Shown here: piece after piece, positions 50,344 to 61,733 of the stretch
How positions within the stretch are numbered: the first letter of the stretch is position 1
Layout of the letters: each line of letters opens with the position of its first letter
DNA from: Tragulus kanchil
Taxonomy: Eukaryota > Chordata > Mammalia > Artiodactyla > Tragulidae
Direction: 5' to 3'
Assembly: GCA_022376925.1 (NCBI GenBank)
Contig: JAIOJX010000026.1
Coordinates: forward strand, 252,089,330 to 252,153,329
Length of the DNA: 64,000 nt
Program-made: the position numbers and the translations under genes
Notes under the pieces: generated by a model
Database searches by the model: none
What the model saw: the letters and a program-made list of their open reading frames with translations, nothing else
What the model was told of the DNA's origin: nothing

Positions 50344-50672
50344 GGGCTTCCCTGGTGGTCCAGTGGGTACGGACACCGCCTTGCAGTGCAAGGGGCGCCG
50401 GTTTGATCCCTGGCCTGGGAAGATCCCACATGCCGCGGAGCGGCTGGACTGATGTGTCCAATTACCAAGCTGGAGCTCTGGAGTGCATGTGCCTAGAGCC
50501 GGTGCTCTGAGACAACAGAGGCCACCGCGATGGGAGGCCCACACGGGCCAAAGAACAAAGATGGATGAAAATGGACAAATGAAAGACCAATAGAAATGGC
50601 TTGCCTGCTCCCCTCCCTACCCACCCCCCTCCCCTCAAATAAATAAATAAATAAATCTTTAAAAAAAAAAAA
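50344..50672 (+). mobile_element. tRNA-derived SINE, C-rich-tail subfamily, 18-bp TSD
   Basis: aagaatctataactgata (50326-50343) and aagaatctatgactgata (50673-50690), one mismatch. Tail ctcccctccctacccacccc then (aaat)n. Well preserved. Confidence 0.93.
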
Positions 50673-50690
50673 AAGAATCTATGACTGATA

Positions 50691-51470
50691 ATTACTTGAC
50701 TATAAGGGTAAGAACCGACACAATATACAATAGTTCTCTGTCATTTGTCATTCCACACTTTTATCATTGTATCATTCCACAATCCAAGATAGGCAGTAAT
50801 ATACCCAAGGCCTAGATATAAAGAGAGGCCACTGCAGATCGAAATCATGTGGCTAGTCGATGGACTTACTGCTTGCCTAGTATCACATCTCAGACTTTCT
50901 TGCTATTCATCTTTCATATGTTAAGCCTTTTGTTTGCTATATTAAAGACTTTACTACAATTCACAAATTCATGGATTCACAAACATCTTGAATACCTTGC
51001 TTAGTACCCAGAAAAGGACTATTACTCTAGGTTAAAAGCATTGGATTCCAACAGATACTCAAATCTACATGAAGTTCCTTTACTGTACATTTACAAAAGG
51101 GTCAATGAAGATGTGACAGACTGCTTGACTTCTTAAAAATAATTTTTAAGTGTCAAACATAATAGATACACCACTTTGTTTCCGAAAACTCCAATATACT
51201 TTACCACAGAATTAACTTCCTTCATATGATGAATGTGAACAAATTCATATTTGGTCACACTGAGATAGGAACCACTTTAACAGCTGTACCACAAAGGCAA
51301 ATGCAAGTGAAACAGTTATGGCTCACAAGAGTAAAAAATCATATACTCAATTTGCCTCTTAACATACTTTTTTCTAGACCTAATTTCAATTCTCCTATTA
51401 CTCTAATTTACTGTTTTGAGGAAGAGTCCGCTTTTCCTAAAATCTCAAGACTAACAGAAATTCACTGTAG
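50691..51470. other. Intron-like sequence, no recognised feature
   Basis: AT-rich, no exon with supported splice sites, no repeat I can name. Confidence 0.45.
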
Positions 51471-51589
51471 CTTAATGTAGCACTTGCAAAAGATTCATTT
51501 TGGCCTCTTGATTCTTTATAATTTTTTAAAAACTTTAAAATACTTTAGAATGAAACAGAAAAATACTAGTCTATTTACTGCCTCCTGAG

Positions 51590-52180
51590 AAACCTGTATG
51601 CAGGACAGGAAGCAACAGTTAGAACCAGCCATGGAACAATGGACTGGTTCAGAATTGGAAGAGGGGTGCATCAAGGCTGTATATTGTCACCCTGTTTTTT
51701 TAACTTATATGCAGAGTACATCACGCAAAATGCCGAGGTGGATGAACCACAAGCTGGAATCAAAACTGCCTGGAGAAATACAAACCATCTCAGATATGCA
51801 GAGAGACACCACCCTGATGGCAGACAGGGAAGAGGACGTGAAGAGCCTCTTGATGAAGGAGAAAGAGGAGAGTGAAAGTTCAAGCTGGCTTAAAACTCTA
51901 CCTTCAAAAGAAGATCACAGCATCCAGTCCTATCACTCCATGGCAAACAGATGGGAAAAATGTGCAAACAGTGTCAGATTTCATTTTCCTGGGCTCCAAA
52001 ACCAATGGGGACGGTGACCTCAGCTTGCTCCTTGGAATAAAAGCTATGACATATCTATACAGTGTATTAAGATGCAGAGACATCACTTTGCTGAGAAAGG
52101 ACAGTATAGTGAAAAGCTATGGTTTCTCCAGTAGTCACATACAGATATAAAAAGCGGACCATAAAGAAGGCTGAGCACCA
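51590..52180 (+). pseudogene. BovB (RTE-type LINE) reverse-transcriptase fragment
   Basis: Encodes MDWFRIGRGVHQGCILSPCF and FNLYAEYI, the RT block that defines BovB, then a shift: LRYAE in one frame and DTTLMADREEDVKSLLMKEK in the other, so the catalytic Y-A-D-D motif is broken at the shift. Later FIFLGSKTNGDGD is in a third frame. 5' and 3' parts missing. Repeated at 52661-53251. Confidence 0.92.
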
Positions 52181-52660
52181 AAGAAAAAACACAAAGCAAA
52201 TTCCTGACTTACCAGAGAGTATGCAACACTTGTTTCCATTTACAATAATGGTCTTCCTAATTCTGCTTTTAGACGACAGAACTTATTTAAATTATATTTC
52301 AATTTTGGCTTGAGTCTGATAGTTTCAAAATTTTTAAATTAAACTTCAAAATTATCATAACTACTAAGCCCAAGGCTCACCTTCAAACACTATTTTGGAC
52401 CATTAACTGAATTCTCTAAGAATTTCCTATATTTTATCTGGTTATCACAGACCAGAATTCTATTCCTATTCATTGTTTTTACTATGCTCTATTGTGTTTT
52501 GAAACATCCTTTGCTAGAAATTTTCACTCAAGACTAACGTTCTTAATGTAGCACTTGCAAAAGATTCATTTTGGCCTCTTGATTCTTTATAATTTTTTAA
52601 AAACTTTAAAATACTTTAGAATGAAACAGAAAAATACTAGTCTATTTACTGCCTCCTGAG

Positions 52661-53251
52661 AAACCTGTATGCAGGACAGGAAGCAACAGTTAGAACCAGC
52701 CATGGAACAATGGACTGGTTCAGAATTGGAAGAGGGGTGCATCAAGGCTGTATATTGTCACCCTGTTTTTTTAACTTATATGCAGAGTACATCACGCAAA
52801 ATGCCGAGGTGGATGAACCACAAGCTGGAATCAAAACTGCCTGGAGAAATACAAACCATCTCAGATATGCAGAGAGACACCACCCTGATGGCAGACAGGG
52901 AAGAGGACGTGAAGAGCCTCTTGATGAAGGAGAAAGAGGAGAGTGAAAGTTCAAGCTGGCTTAAAACTCTACCTTCAAAAGAAGATCACAGCATCCAGTC
53001 CTATCACTCCATGGCAAACAGATGGGAAAAATGTGCAAACAGTGTCAGATTTCATTTTCCTGGGCTCCAAAACCAATGGGGACGGTGACCTCAGCTTGCT
53101 CCTTGGAATAAAAGCTATGACATATCTATACAGTGTATTAAGATGCAGAGACATCACTTTGCTGAGAAAGGACAGTATAGTGAAAAGCTATGGTTTCTCC
53201 AGTAGTCACATACAGATATAAAAAGCGGACCATAAAGAAGGCTGAGCACCA
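52661..53251 (+). pseudogene. Duplicate of the BovB fragment
   Basis: Displaced by 1071 bp; same frameshifts, so it is the same insertion seen twice. Confidence 0.9.
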
Positions 53252-53586
53252 AAGAAAAAACACAAAGCAAATTCCTGACTTACCAGAGAGTATGCAACAC
53301 TTGTTTCCATTTACAATAATGGTCTTCCTAATTCTGCTTTTAGACGACAGAACTTATTTAAATTATATTTCAATTTTGGCTTGAGTCTGATAGTTTCAAA
53401 AATTTTTAAATTAAACTTCAAAATTATCATAACTACTAAGCCCAAGGCTCACCTTCAAACACTATTTTGGACCATTAACTGAATTCTCTAAGAATTTCCT
53501 ATATTTTATCTGGTTATCACAGACCAGAATTCTATTCCTATTCATTGTTTTTACTATGCTCTATTGTGTTTTGAAACATCCTTTGC

Positions 53587-54009
53587 TGAATCTAAAATTA
53601 ATATTTTATATTGTCATGTGCTTTTGTGTGATACGGTATAGTTAAAATTTATTGTGAGAAAAAATTATTGTGAGAGAATAATGAGAACTAATGAAGAACT
53701 TTCAGGAAGAAAGAGTAAATTATAAAGGAAATAAGTTACTAGAGACACGACAATGACTTTCACAGTATGGCTAGAGTATAAAACCATCTGTTTCTAAGTA
53801 TTTTCACAAAATCATCGTTCCATTAACTTTTTAAAAGACCATAAGCTTCCAAGACATTTAAACAGGTACACATACTATATCTACTGCATAATGATGGAAA
53901 AACAACCATACTTTGAAATAAGTTTTCTATAACAAACACTTGGTTATGTGACTCTTCATTAATAATAAATTCACTATAGACACCCTATTTCCTAAGCTTT
54001 CTTGATAAT
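53587..54009. other. AT-rich intron-like sequence
   Basis: Nothing recognised; a short direct repeat aaaattattgtgaga near 53650-53680. Confidence 0.4.
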
Positions 54010-54022
54010 TAAGATTTTACGA

Positions 54023-54351
54023 GGGCTTCCCTGGTGGTCCAGTGGGTAAGGACACTGCCTTGCAGTGCAAGGGGCGCGGGTTCGATCCCTGGCCTGGGAA
54101 GATCCCATGTGCCGCGGAGCGGCTGGACCCATGTGTTCAATTACCGAGCCAGAGCTCTGGAGCACATGCGCACAGAGCCGGTGCTCTGCAACAATAGAGG
54201 CCACTGCGATGGGAGGCCCACAGGAGCCAAAGAACACAGATGGATGAAAACAGACAAATGAAAGACTAACAGAAGTGGCCCGCCCACCCCCTCCCTCCCC
54301 AACCCGCCCCCGCCAAAATAAATAAATAAATAAATGTTTAAAAAAAAAAAA
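54023..54351 (+). mobile_element. tRNA-derived SINE, C-rich-tail subfamily
   Basis: aagattttacga at 54011-54022 and 54352-54363. Head with aggacactgccttgcagtgc, box B ggttcgatccc, body tgccgcggagcggctggacc, tail ccctccctccccaacccgcc then (aaat)n and A-run. Well preserved. Confidence 0.93.
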
Positions 54352-54419
54352 AAGATTTTACGATAGCATACTGACAACACAGTTTGGGTACACTAGTAAA
54401 GCACAACACTAAGACTTCA

Positions 54420-54592
54420 GACTGGTTTTGATAAGGATGTAGTAGTCACAACACATAAATAACTCTTATAATTCGACAATAAACAGACGGAGCAATTTTA
54501 GAAGGGGAAAAGTCCAAAGAAGATACATATTCAATGAGCACCTGAAACTATGCTCTGTAACATTAGGTAAACAGAAATCAAAACCACAAGGA
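54420..54592 (+). mobile_element. Old LINE-1 fragment
   Basis: aacagacggagcaattttag, aagtccaaagaagatacata and aacagaaatcaaaaccacaa are L1 ORF2 C-terminal landmarks. It resumes at about 55105 with ataccacttcacatctctag. Confidence 0.65.
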
Positions 54593-54593
54593 G

Positions 54594-55100
54594 GAGCTTC
54601 CTTGGTAGTTCAGTGGTGGACAGTTCGCCTGCCAAAGCAGGAGACACAGGTTCGATCACTGATCCAGGAGGATGCCACATGCCGCGGAGCTGCTGAGCTC
54701 GTGAGCCACAGCTGCTGAGCCTGTGCTCTGGAGCTGCGGAGACACAACCATTGAGCCCATGTGCTGCAACTATTGAAGCCCATGTGCCCTGGAGCCTGAG
54801 TTCCACAACAAGAGAAGTCACCGCAACAAGAAGTCTGCTCACCTCAACTAGAGAGTGGCCCCCACTCCCTGCAGCTAGAGAAGAGCCTGTGGCAGCAGTG
54901 AAAACCTAGAATATCCAAAAAAACGCCACAACTCTTCAGAAGATGCCAACACAATGCCATGCTCCTCAGGTATACTGTCATATAACTCAGAAGTCATCAG
55001 AGATTAAACCAAACGGCAAGCACTATCTAAATATGACAGCGGTGAAAACCCAGAAGAGCCAGAAATAAATAAATAAATAAATTTTCTTAAAAAAAAATAA
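54594..55100 (+). mobile_element. CHR-like SINE with a doubled tail
   Basis: gagcttccttggtagttcag head through gcagcagtgaaaacctagaa at 54890-54915, then about 110 bp of unassigned sequence, then the tail motif again (gcggtgaaaacccagaagag at 55040) with (aaat)n. All of it interrupts one old L1, so it is a composite or a SINE that received an insertion close to its end. Confidence 0.7.
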
Positions 55101-55104
55101 AGGA

Positions 55105-55740
55105 AACATTAGAGAATACCACTTCACATCTCTAGAACAACTACAATCAAGAAGACAGCTAAAAACCAGTGCTGATAAAGAGGTGAGGAAACTAGAAACC
55201 TCACACATTGCTTGTGAGGTAGACCTACTTTGGAAAATAGCATGCCAGTTGCCCAAAATGTTTTAATCATATACCCAAGGCAAATGAAAATACACTCACA
55301 GAAAAACTCACACACACGCACAGAGTCATAGCAGCATTACTGATAACAGCCAAAAAGTATAAACAGCCCAAATGTCCATCAATTAAAGACTGAATAAACA
55401 GAATGTGTTTCAGCCATAAAAAGGAATGAAGTACTTGTACATACAAAAACCCTGAAGTTAAACAAAAGAAACCAGATACTAAAGGCCGCATATTATATGG
55501 TTCTACTTATAAGAAATGTCAAAAATAGGTAACTCTTTTTTTTCTACAAGAGACACATTAGTGACTGCCAAGAGGGTAGAAAGAGAAACGAATGGGATTC
55601 TTTGGGAAAGATAAAAATATTCTGAAATTAGATAGTGGTGATGATAATATAATTCTATGAGTATACTAAAAATCACTGAATGACATACTTAAACAGTGGC
55701 TTGTACATTGAAAACCACAAAGCACTGTTAAAAGAAATTT
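55105..55740 (+). mobile_element. Old LINE-1 3' end
   Basis: aggtgaggaaactagaaacc, cccaaatgtccatcaattaa, cagccataaaaaggaatgaa, gtggcttgtacattgaaaac mark the end of an old L1. Confidence 0.65.
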
Positions 55741-55900
55741 AAGATCTGAATAGACAGAAAAATATCCTATGCTTATGGATTAGAAGAATTAATACTGTCA
55801 ACATGACAAAATCTCCAATTTCATATATAAATGGATAGCAAGCCCAAGTAAATTTGTTCATCACGAATCGTCTGAAAAATTGGTATCAAAACCACAATGA

Positions 55901-56165
55901 GGGGCTTCCCTGTGGTCCAGAAGTTAAGAATATACCTACCCATGCCGGGGACATGGCTCAACTGCTAGTCTGGGAAGATCCCAGCAGTCACAGGGCAACT
56001 AAGGCCATGTGCCGCTGCTGAAGCCCAAGCAGCCTAGGCCGCCCTCTTGAGCTCCACAGCAGGAGAAGCCCGTGCAACACTACAGAGCAGCCCCACTCAC
56101 AGCTAAGAAAGCCTACGCACAGCAACAAAGAATAACACAGCCAAAAATAAGTATTTTTATTCTAA
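55901..56165 (+). mobile_element. CHR-like SINE
   Basis: ggggcttccctgtggtccag head, catgccggggacatggctca, agcaggagaagcccgtgcaa, then gcacagcaacaaagaataac and an A-rich end. It follows L1 ORF2 sequence (accacaatga) and is strongly diverged. Confidence 0.75.
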
Positions 56166-56199
56166 AAAAGATTATTATTATTACTTTTTTAAGCACAGC

Positions 56200-57110
56200 T
56201 GCTTTAGAAAACAGTTTGGCAGTTATTCAAATGCAAGCATAGACTTACCATAAGACCCACTAATTCCACTCAAGCAAGTTTTGTTTTATATTCTTGATGG
56301 CTATTTGTAACTAGACTCCATCAATTCTGAATTAAGTAGCGTTTCCAGGATTGGGGAAGGGACAAGGAAGAGGGTACACGAGTTGATGGCTTATTTAATT
56401 TGTCATCTTAAAAGTCAGATAGTTTTTCAGAGTTATAGCAAATATAATCAAATATCGCCCATTACCCACACTAAGCGTTTGCCTTTAGCTGGTAAGGTGT
56501 TTTTTTTTTTTCCCTAGGCAATGAAATTTAACAACACTCACCCCCAACTCCTTAAACACAAAAGGATATGTCTTCTTCTGGCTAAGTTCTGTGGATAAAA
56601 TTTGGTAACATCCAAAAAAACTGAAAACAGATGCCCACATAAAACTTAAATATGAACGTTTAAAGTAGCACTATTTAAAAAATCTAAAAAATGAGAACAA
56701 TCTAAATTCAATCAACTGATGAATGGATGAGTAAAAAAGTGATAATTAATAAATGGAATATTATTATGCCATGGAAAATTAAGTACTAATAATACTACAA
56801 CATTTATGAATCTTGAGAACATGCTAAGCACAAGAGGCCAAACACAAAAGGCCATACATTATATGAAATGTCAAGAAGAAGCAAATCCTTACAGACAGAA
56901 AGTAGATTAGTGGTTGCCAGAAGCTAGACAGAAAGGGAACAGGAGTGACTGCTAATGGGCAAGGGGCTTCTTCCTGAAGTGGTGAAAATGGTCTGGAATT
57001 AGACAACTGTGATGGCTGTACAACTCTGAACAGTATACCTGCCATACTATTATACTCTCGTAAAGGGTAAATTATATTGCAACTGAAAATATACATGTTT
57101 TTAAAATTAG
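56200..57110 (+). mobile_element. Old LINE-1 3' end
   Basis: gaaaacagtttggcagttat, taagacccactaattccact, agtggttgccagaagctaga, and a 3' end near aaattatattgcaactgaaa. A foreign-looking stretch at about 56280-56600 interrupts it. Part is repeated from 57861. Confidence 0.6.
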
Positions 57111-57316
57111 TTACACAGTGGTTTTAATCACCTAAAATACAGTATGTAAAATTTCTTTTTCACAATCTAATAAAGATATACTGTCCTTTCTACAAAAACA
57201 TATTCGAAAATAACTACTGTGCTAGAATACTAAGAGGAAACCATTAATGCAATTAAAACCAATTTCACAGTAAATTATTAAAGTTCTTTTTAAGACTTGC
57301 TCTCACTAGGTCTTAC

Positions 57317-57496
57317 CTATTTTCAAATCATCAGCTAGACTTTCTTTTGTAAGATTCAACAGTTCTCTTCCATCAATGTTATTCATTTTGAAAACACCAA
57401 CAAGGTCTTTTAAACCTTGCTCACAAAGCCAGTTTGAGACATCATCTTCTGACCAATTTTCAATAAATTGCTTTGGTTGCTCTTCTGGGATCTTTG
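57317..57496 (-). CDS. WDSUB1: WDSUB1 SAM-domain exon (left-hand copy of a 1.1-kb repeat)
   Basis: Same sequence as 58421-58600 in the read-through, displaced by 1104 bp, with both splice sites intact. Because the exon is symmetric, a transcript carrying both copies would keep its frame and encode two SAM domains. I consider that unlikely: no intronic divergence separates the copies, and the displacement matches the artefact-like duplications across the whole window. Confidence 0.8.
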
Positions 57497-58420
57497 CTTA
57501 AAAAACAAACAAATCAAAACACCTTCATAAACAAAAGGCAAGTGACACAAACAAAAGTATACCCTTCATAAAGATTCTCACTTTGTACTGATAAGTAAAT
57601 GAATGTTCTTAAATTTGTATTTTCTACTTTTAACATCTTTTAAGAAATTTCAAAAGAATCAAATACTATGATAATTAAAGTATTATTTAATACATTAAAT
57701 GCTACTCTTTTGGATCTTTTTTCACTCCAGAAAAAGAGTTTATCTTTACTATACAAAATAGGCATCAGCAGAAGTATTCTATTTGACATGTCATCTGCCT
57801 ATCAGCACCACCAGTTGGTTAATTTGACAGTGTTAGAAATAAACCTTTCCAGAAAAGCTAGATATTATTATGCCATGGAAAATTAAGTACTAATAATACT
57901 ACAACATTTATGAATCTTGAGAACATGCTAAGCACAAGAGGCCAAACACAAAAGGCCATACATTATATGAAATGTCAAGAAGAAGCAAATCCTTACAGAC
58001 AGAAAGTAGATTAGTGGTTGCCAGAAGCTAGACAGAAAGGGAACAGGAGTGACTGCTAATGGGCAAGGGGCTTCTTCCTGAAGTGGTGAAAATGGTCTGG
58101 AATTAGACAACTGTGATGGCTGTACAACTCTGAACAGTATACCTGCCATACTATTATACTCTCGTAAAGGGTAAATTATATTGCAACTGAAAATATACAT
58201 GTTTTTAAAATTAGTTACACAGTGGTTTTAATCACCTAAAATACAGTATGTAAAATTTCTTTTTCACAATCTAATAAAGATATACTGTCCTTTCTACAAA
58301 AACATATTCGAAAATAACTACTGTGCTAGAATACTAAGAGGAAACCATTAATGCAATTAAAACCAATTTCACAGTAAATTATTAAAGTTCTTTTTAAGAC
58401 TTGCTCTCACTAGGTCTTAC

Positions 58421-58600
58421 CTATTTTCAAATCATCAGCTAGACTTTCTTTTGTAAGATTCAACAGTTCTCTTCCATCAATGTTATTCATTTTGAAAACA
58501 CCAACAAGGTCTTTTAAACCTTGCTCACAAAGCCAGTTTGAGACATCATCTTCTGACCAATTTTCAATAAATTGCTTTGGTTGCTCTTCTGGGATCTTTG
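58421..58600 (-). CDS. WDSUB1: WDSUB1 SAM-domain exon (right-hand copy)
   Basis: A 180-bp exon that completes a split Ala codon and encodes [14 protein letters not shown] followed by a sterile alpha motif domain. Recognisable SAM features are [10 protein letters not shown] (helix 1), [16 protein letters not shown] (helices 2-3) and [16 protein letters not shown] (helices 4-5). SAM domains mediate protein-protein association. The acceptor is tttttaag and the donor gtaagac. It both enters and leaves one base into a codon, so it is symmetric (60 codons). The same exon occurs at 57317-57496. Confidence 0.93.
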
Positions 58601-59333
58601 CTTAAAAAACAAACAAATCAAAACACCTTCATAAACAAAAGGCAAGTGACACAAACAAAAGTATACCCTTCATAAAGATTCTCACTTTGTACTGATAAGT
58701 AAATGAATGTTCTTAAATTTGTATTTTCTACTTTTAACATCTTTTAAGAAATTTCAAAAGAATCAAATACTATGATAATTAAAGTATTATTTAATACATT
58801 AAATGCTACTCTTTTGGATCTTTTTTCACTCCAGAAAAAGAGTTTATCTTTACTATACAAAATAGGCATCAGCAGAAGTATTCTATTTGACATGTCATCT
58901 GCCTATCAGCACCACCAGTTGGTTAATTCTGACAGTGTTAGAAATAAAACCCCTAAATTGTGTCAACGTTGCTTGATGAAACTAAAAATGAAACCACTAA
59001 GATAAAACTATCATTTCTATTTTGTTCTAGGCTATATTTACTAATACCTGCAAAATTAGTACGCAATATATAAAGAGCTTACAAAAGCTATGGGAGGTAC
59101 AATGTAACTGAGCATGCACCTAAAAACATTTATAACCAACAGTCTGATCGTAGATAAATACGTTAACTTTAACACTGAATTCTCTAAAATTATTTTAAAA
59201 TTATATTAAATTTGGATATGTGCTTTATATTGAAAAAACAAAATGAATAATTTCTCAAAAAATTACTGAATTTCTGATTTTAATGATAAATGGTGGTGGT
59301 GGTGGTGGTGTTAAACATGACCTCCTTACTAAC

Positions 59334-59440
59334 CTTGGCGAAGTGTTTCCGGGTCAAACTGCCAGATGTTTACTGTTTTGTCCATTGAACCAGTAGCAAG
59401 TAAAGGGACATTCGGTGCAAAGGCACAAGTTGTGACATAC
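59334..59440 (-). CDS. WDSUB1: WDSUB1 exon, last WD repeat (107 bp)
   Basis: A 107-bp exon encoding [10 protein letters not shown], then [17 protein letters not shown] and ETLRQ. This is a complete WD blade core with the GS-MDKT-V-IW signature. It starts with one base of a split Arg codon and ends with one base (G) of a codon finished by CA in the SAM exon. The acceptor is ctag; the donor is gttagt, less common than gtaagt but valid. A GGT/TGG trinucleotide run lies about 25 bp into the downstream intron (near 59291-59310). Present once. Confidence 0.9.
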
Positions 59441-59520
59441 CTAGTTAGTAAAAACAGCTATTATATATCCTCAGACCAATTTTTAAATTACATTAATACA
59501 AAGCGAGGTTAAGTTCAGAC

Positions 59521-59561
59521 CTGGTGTGCTGAGTCAGGGTGTGAAGTATAGTCTCAGTATT
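59521..59561 (-). CDS. WDSUB1: WDSUB1 exon, WD linker NTETILHTLTQHT (41 bp)
   Basis: A 41-bp exon that starts on a codon boundary and encodes NTETILHTLTQHT plus two bases (AG) of a split arginine codon. The T-L-x-x-H portion is the start of the next WD blade. The acceptor is a pyrimidine-rich gtttttcag and the donor is AG|gtctga. The next exon begins G-TAT, which completes Arg-Tyr, so the join is exact. Present once only. Confidence 0.88.
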
Positions 59562-60649
59562 CTGAAAAACAACACAAACAGCTTTGTATTTACTCACGCA
59601 AGAGTAAAGTTACTGATAAAGACTTGTTTCACCTACATGGTTTATATATTCTATGTATTCCAATATTATTGAGTAATATAAGCTGAACCTGATCCAATGA
59701 ATAGAGAATAATTCAGCACTATAATAGCTAAATATAATGTAATATACTATAATGTTATTAGCAATAACATCATCAATAACTGATTTCATTTTTCTCAATT
59801 ATCAGTACTGCTGTCTGCTGAAATTTTTACTATAATATACTCTTGGCTGATTTGTCTTTACTAATAGTAACCATGAAATAATTTGTATTTTTGCTATGAC
59901 ATGACTTGGACTCACTGCAGACCAGAGAGTAAGAATTAGTCATTTAAATTTTGAGTACACTTGGCTGGCCATCTGGCATCCAGACATATTTAAATGAGAC
60001 TCACATACATATTTTATGGAGGGAATTTAATGTTAGATGTTTCTGTGAATGTAAAATCTCATGAAAACTTTCTGAGAAATATCAAAGATCTACTTCACCT
60101 CGCTTGAGTACTCTTCTCCATTTTCTGCCAGAACTCAGTGATTTGAACTTCCGTATGTAGGGCTAGCTCAGCTTCCTTATTTGACCCACTTACACTTTGA
60201 TGATTCATATCTCTATTTCATACTTATACTGGTCTCTAAATACAGCTGGAAGTCTAAAGTGGTGGGCAACTTCTAGCTTTCAGTTATACACTCCCAAAAC
60301 CTCCAGTATATAATCCTTTGCTGTTATGAAAATGTGGTATAAGAATTTAAAAATAATTGATTTAAAATGATTTTTTGGATACTTGTGCTCTTTAAGTATA
60401 TATTTTCTTCTATCACATTAAATCTCTATCCATCTTAAAACCATTACTGAAATAGTTAAGGGCTTGACCCAGAAACAGTGTATTACTTGCATAATTATTT
60501 TAGCATTTCTGAAATGTGTATATTATCTTCTTGGGTACTCTAAACAGAAAATATATACATTTTTCTTATCCTGTCTAGACCTGAAGGTCAGCAGCTTAAT
60601 AGTAAGCAAACATAAGTTACAAACATCACACAAGATTTGAAATACTTAC
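59562..60649. other. WDSUB1 intron, nothing recognised
   Basis: Intron between the 34-bp and 41-bp exons; AT-rich, no named repeat. Its sequence from 59650 is repeated from 60734. Confidence 0.6.
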
Positions 60650-60682
60650 AATATCATACACTATGACTGACTTATCCACTGA
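60650..60682 (-). pseudogene. WDSUB1: Duplicate of the 34-bp WDSUB1 WD exon, one base short
   Basis: Copy of the 61734-61767 exon inside the 1.08-kb direct repeat at 59650-61797. The donor and coding bases match, but the sequence reads cactgacttt where the other copy reads cactgatcttt. The first exon base, next to the acceptor, is therefore lost. Including it would break the frame. It lies about 35 bp from the end of its repeat copy, where errors gather, so it is probably an assembly duplicate and not a real second exon. Confidence 0.75.
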
Positions 60683-61733
60683 CTTTAAAAGAAAGAAAAA
60701 GATCATAAGTGAAAAACATAAAAAAAGTACAGATTTATGTATTCCAATATTATTGAGTAATATAAGCTGAACCTGATCCAATGAATAGAGAATAATTCAG
60801 CACTATAATAGCTAAATATAATGTAATATACTATAATGTTATTAGCAATAACATCATCAATAACTGATTTCATTTTTCTCAATTATCAGTACTGCTGTCT
60901 GCTGAAATTTTTACTATAATATACTCTTGGCTGATTTGTCTTTACTAATAGTAACCATGAAATAATTTGTATTTTTGCTATGACATGACTTGGACTCACT
61001 GCAGACCAGAGAGTAAGAATTAGTCATTTAAATTTTGAGTACACTTGGCTGGCCATCTGGCATCCAGACATATTTAAATGAGACTCACATACATATTTTA
61101 TGGAGGGAATTTAATGTTAGATGTTTCTGTGAATGTAAAATCTCATGAAAACTTTCTGAGAAATATCAAAGATCTACTTCACCTCGCTTGAGTACTCTTC
61201 TCCATTTTCTGCCAGAACTCAGTGATTTGAACTTCCGTATGTAGGGCTAGCTCAGCTTCCTTATTTGACCCACTTACACTTTGATGATTCATATCTCTAT
61301 TTCATACTTATACTGGTCTCTAAATACAGCTGGAAGTCTAAAGTGGTGGGCAACTTCTAGCTTTCAGTTATACACTCCCAAAACCTCCAGTATATAATCC
61401 TTTGCTGTTATGAAAATGTGGTATAAGAATTTAAAAATAATTGATTTAAAATGATTTTTTGGATACTTGTGCTCTTTAAGTATATATTTTCTTCTATCAC
61501 ATTAAATCTCTATCCATCTTAAAACCATTACTGAAATAGTTAAGGGCTTGACCCAGAAACAGTGTATTACTTGCATAATTATTTTAGCATTTCTGAAATG
61601 TGTATATTATCTTCTTGGGTACTCTAAACAGAAAATATATACATTTTTCTTATCCTGTCTAGACCTGAAGGTCAGCAGCTTAATAGTAAGCAAACATAAG
61701 TTACAAACATCACACAAGATTTGAAATACTTAC

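Larger units (their letters stand above)
51471..53586. repeat. 1.07-kb direct duplication, pair 17 (doubles BovB)
   Basis: 51471-52515 and 52542-53586, displacement 1071. The 26-bp spacer (ends ctcaagactaacgtt) is a degraded version of what precedes copy 1 (ctcaagactaacagaaattc). The true homology therefore continues into the spacer as error-rich sequence. Confidence 0.95.
56757..58950. repeat. 1.10-kb direct duplication, pair 18 (doubles the SAM exon)
   Basis: 56757-57847 and 57861-58950, displacement 1104. Near the end of copy 1 one base is lost (aatttgacag against aattctgacag). Includes an old L1 3' end and the WDSUB1 SAM exon. Confidence 0.94.

Noticed and set aside
57668..57886. 72-codon plus-strand frame (also 58772-59005) as a gene
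   Set aside because: Lies in a WDSUB1 intron with no known resemblance; the two versions differ only where pair 18 ends.
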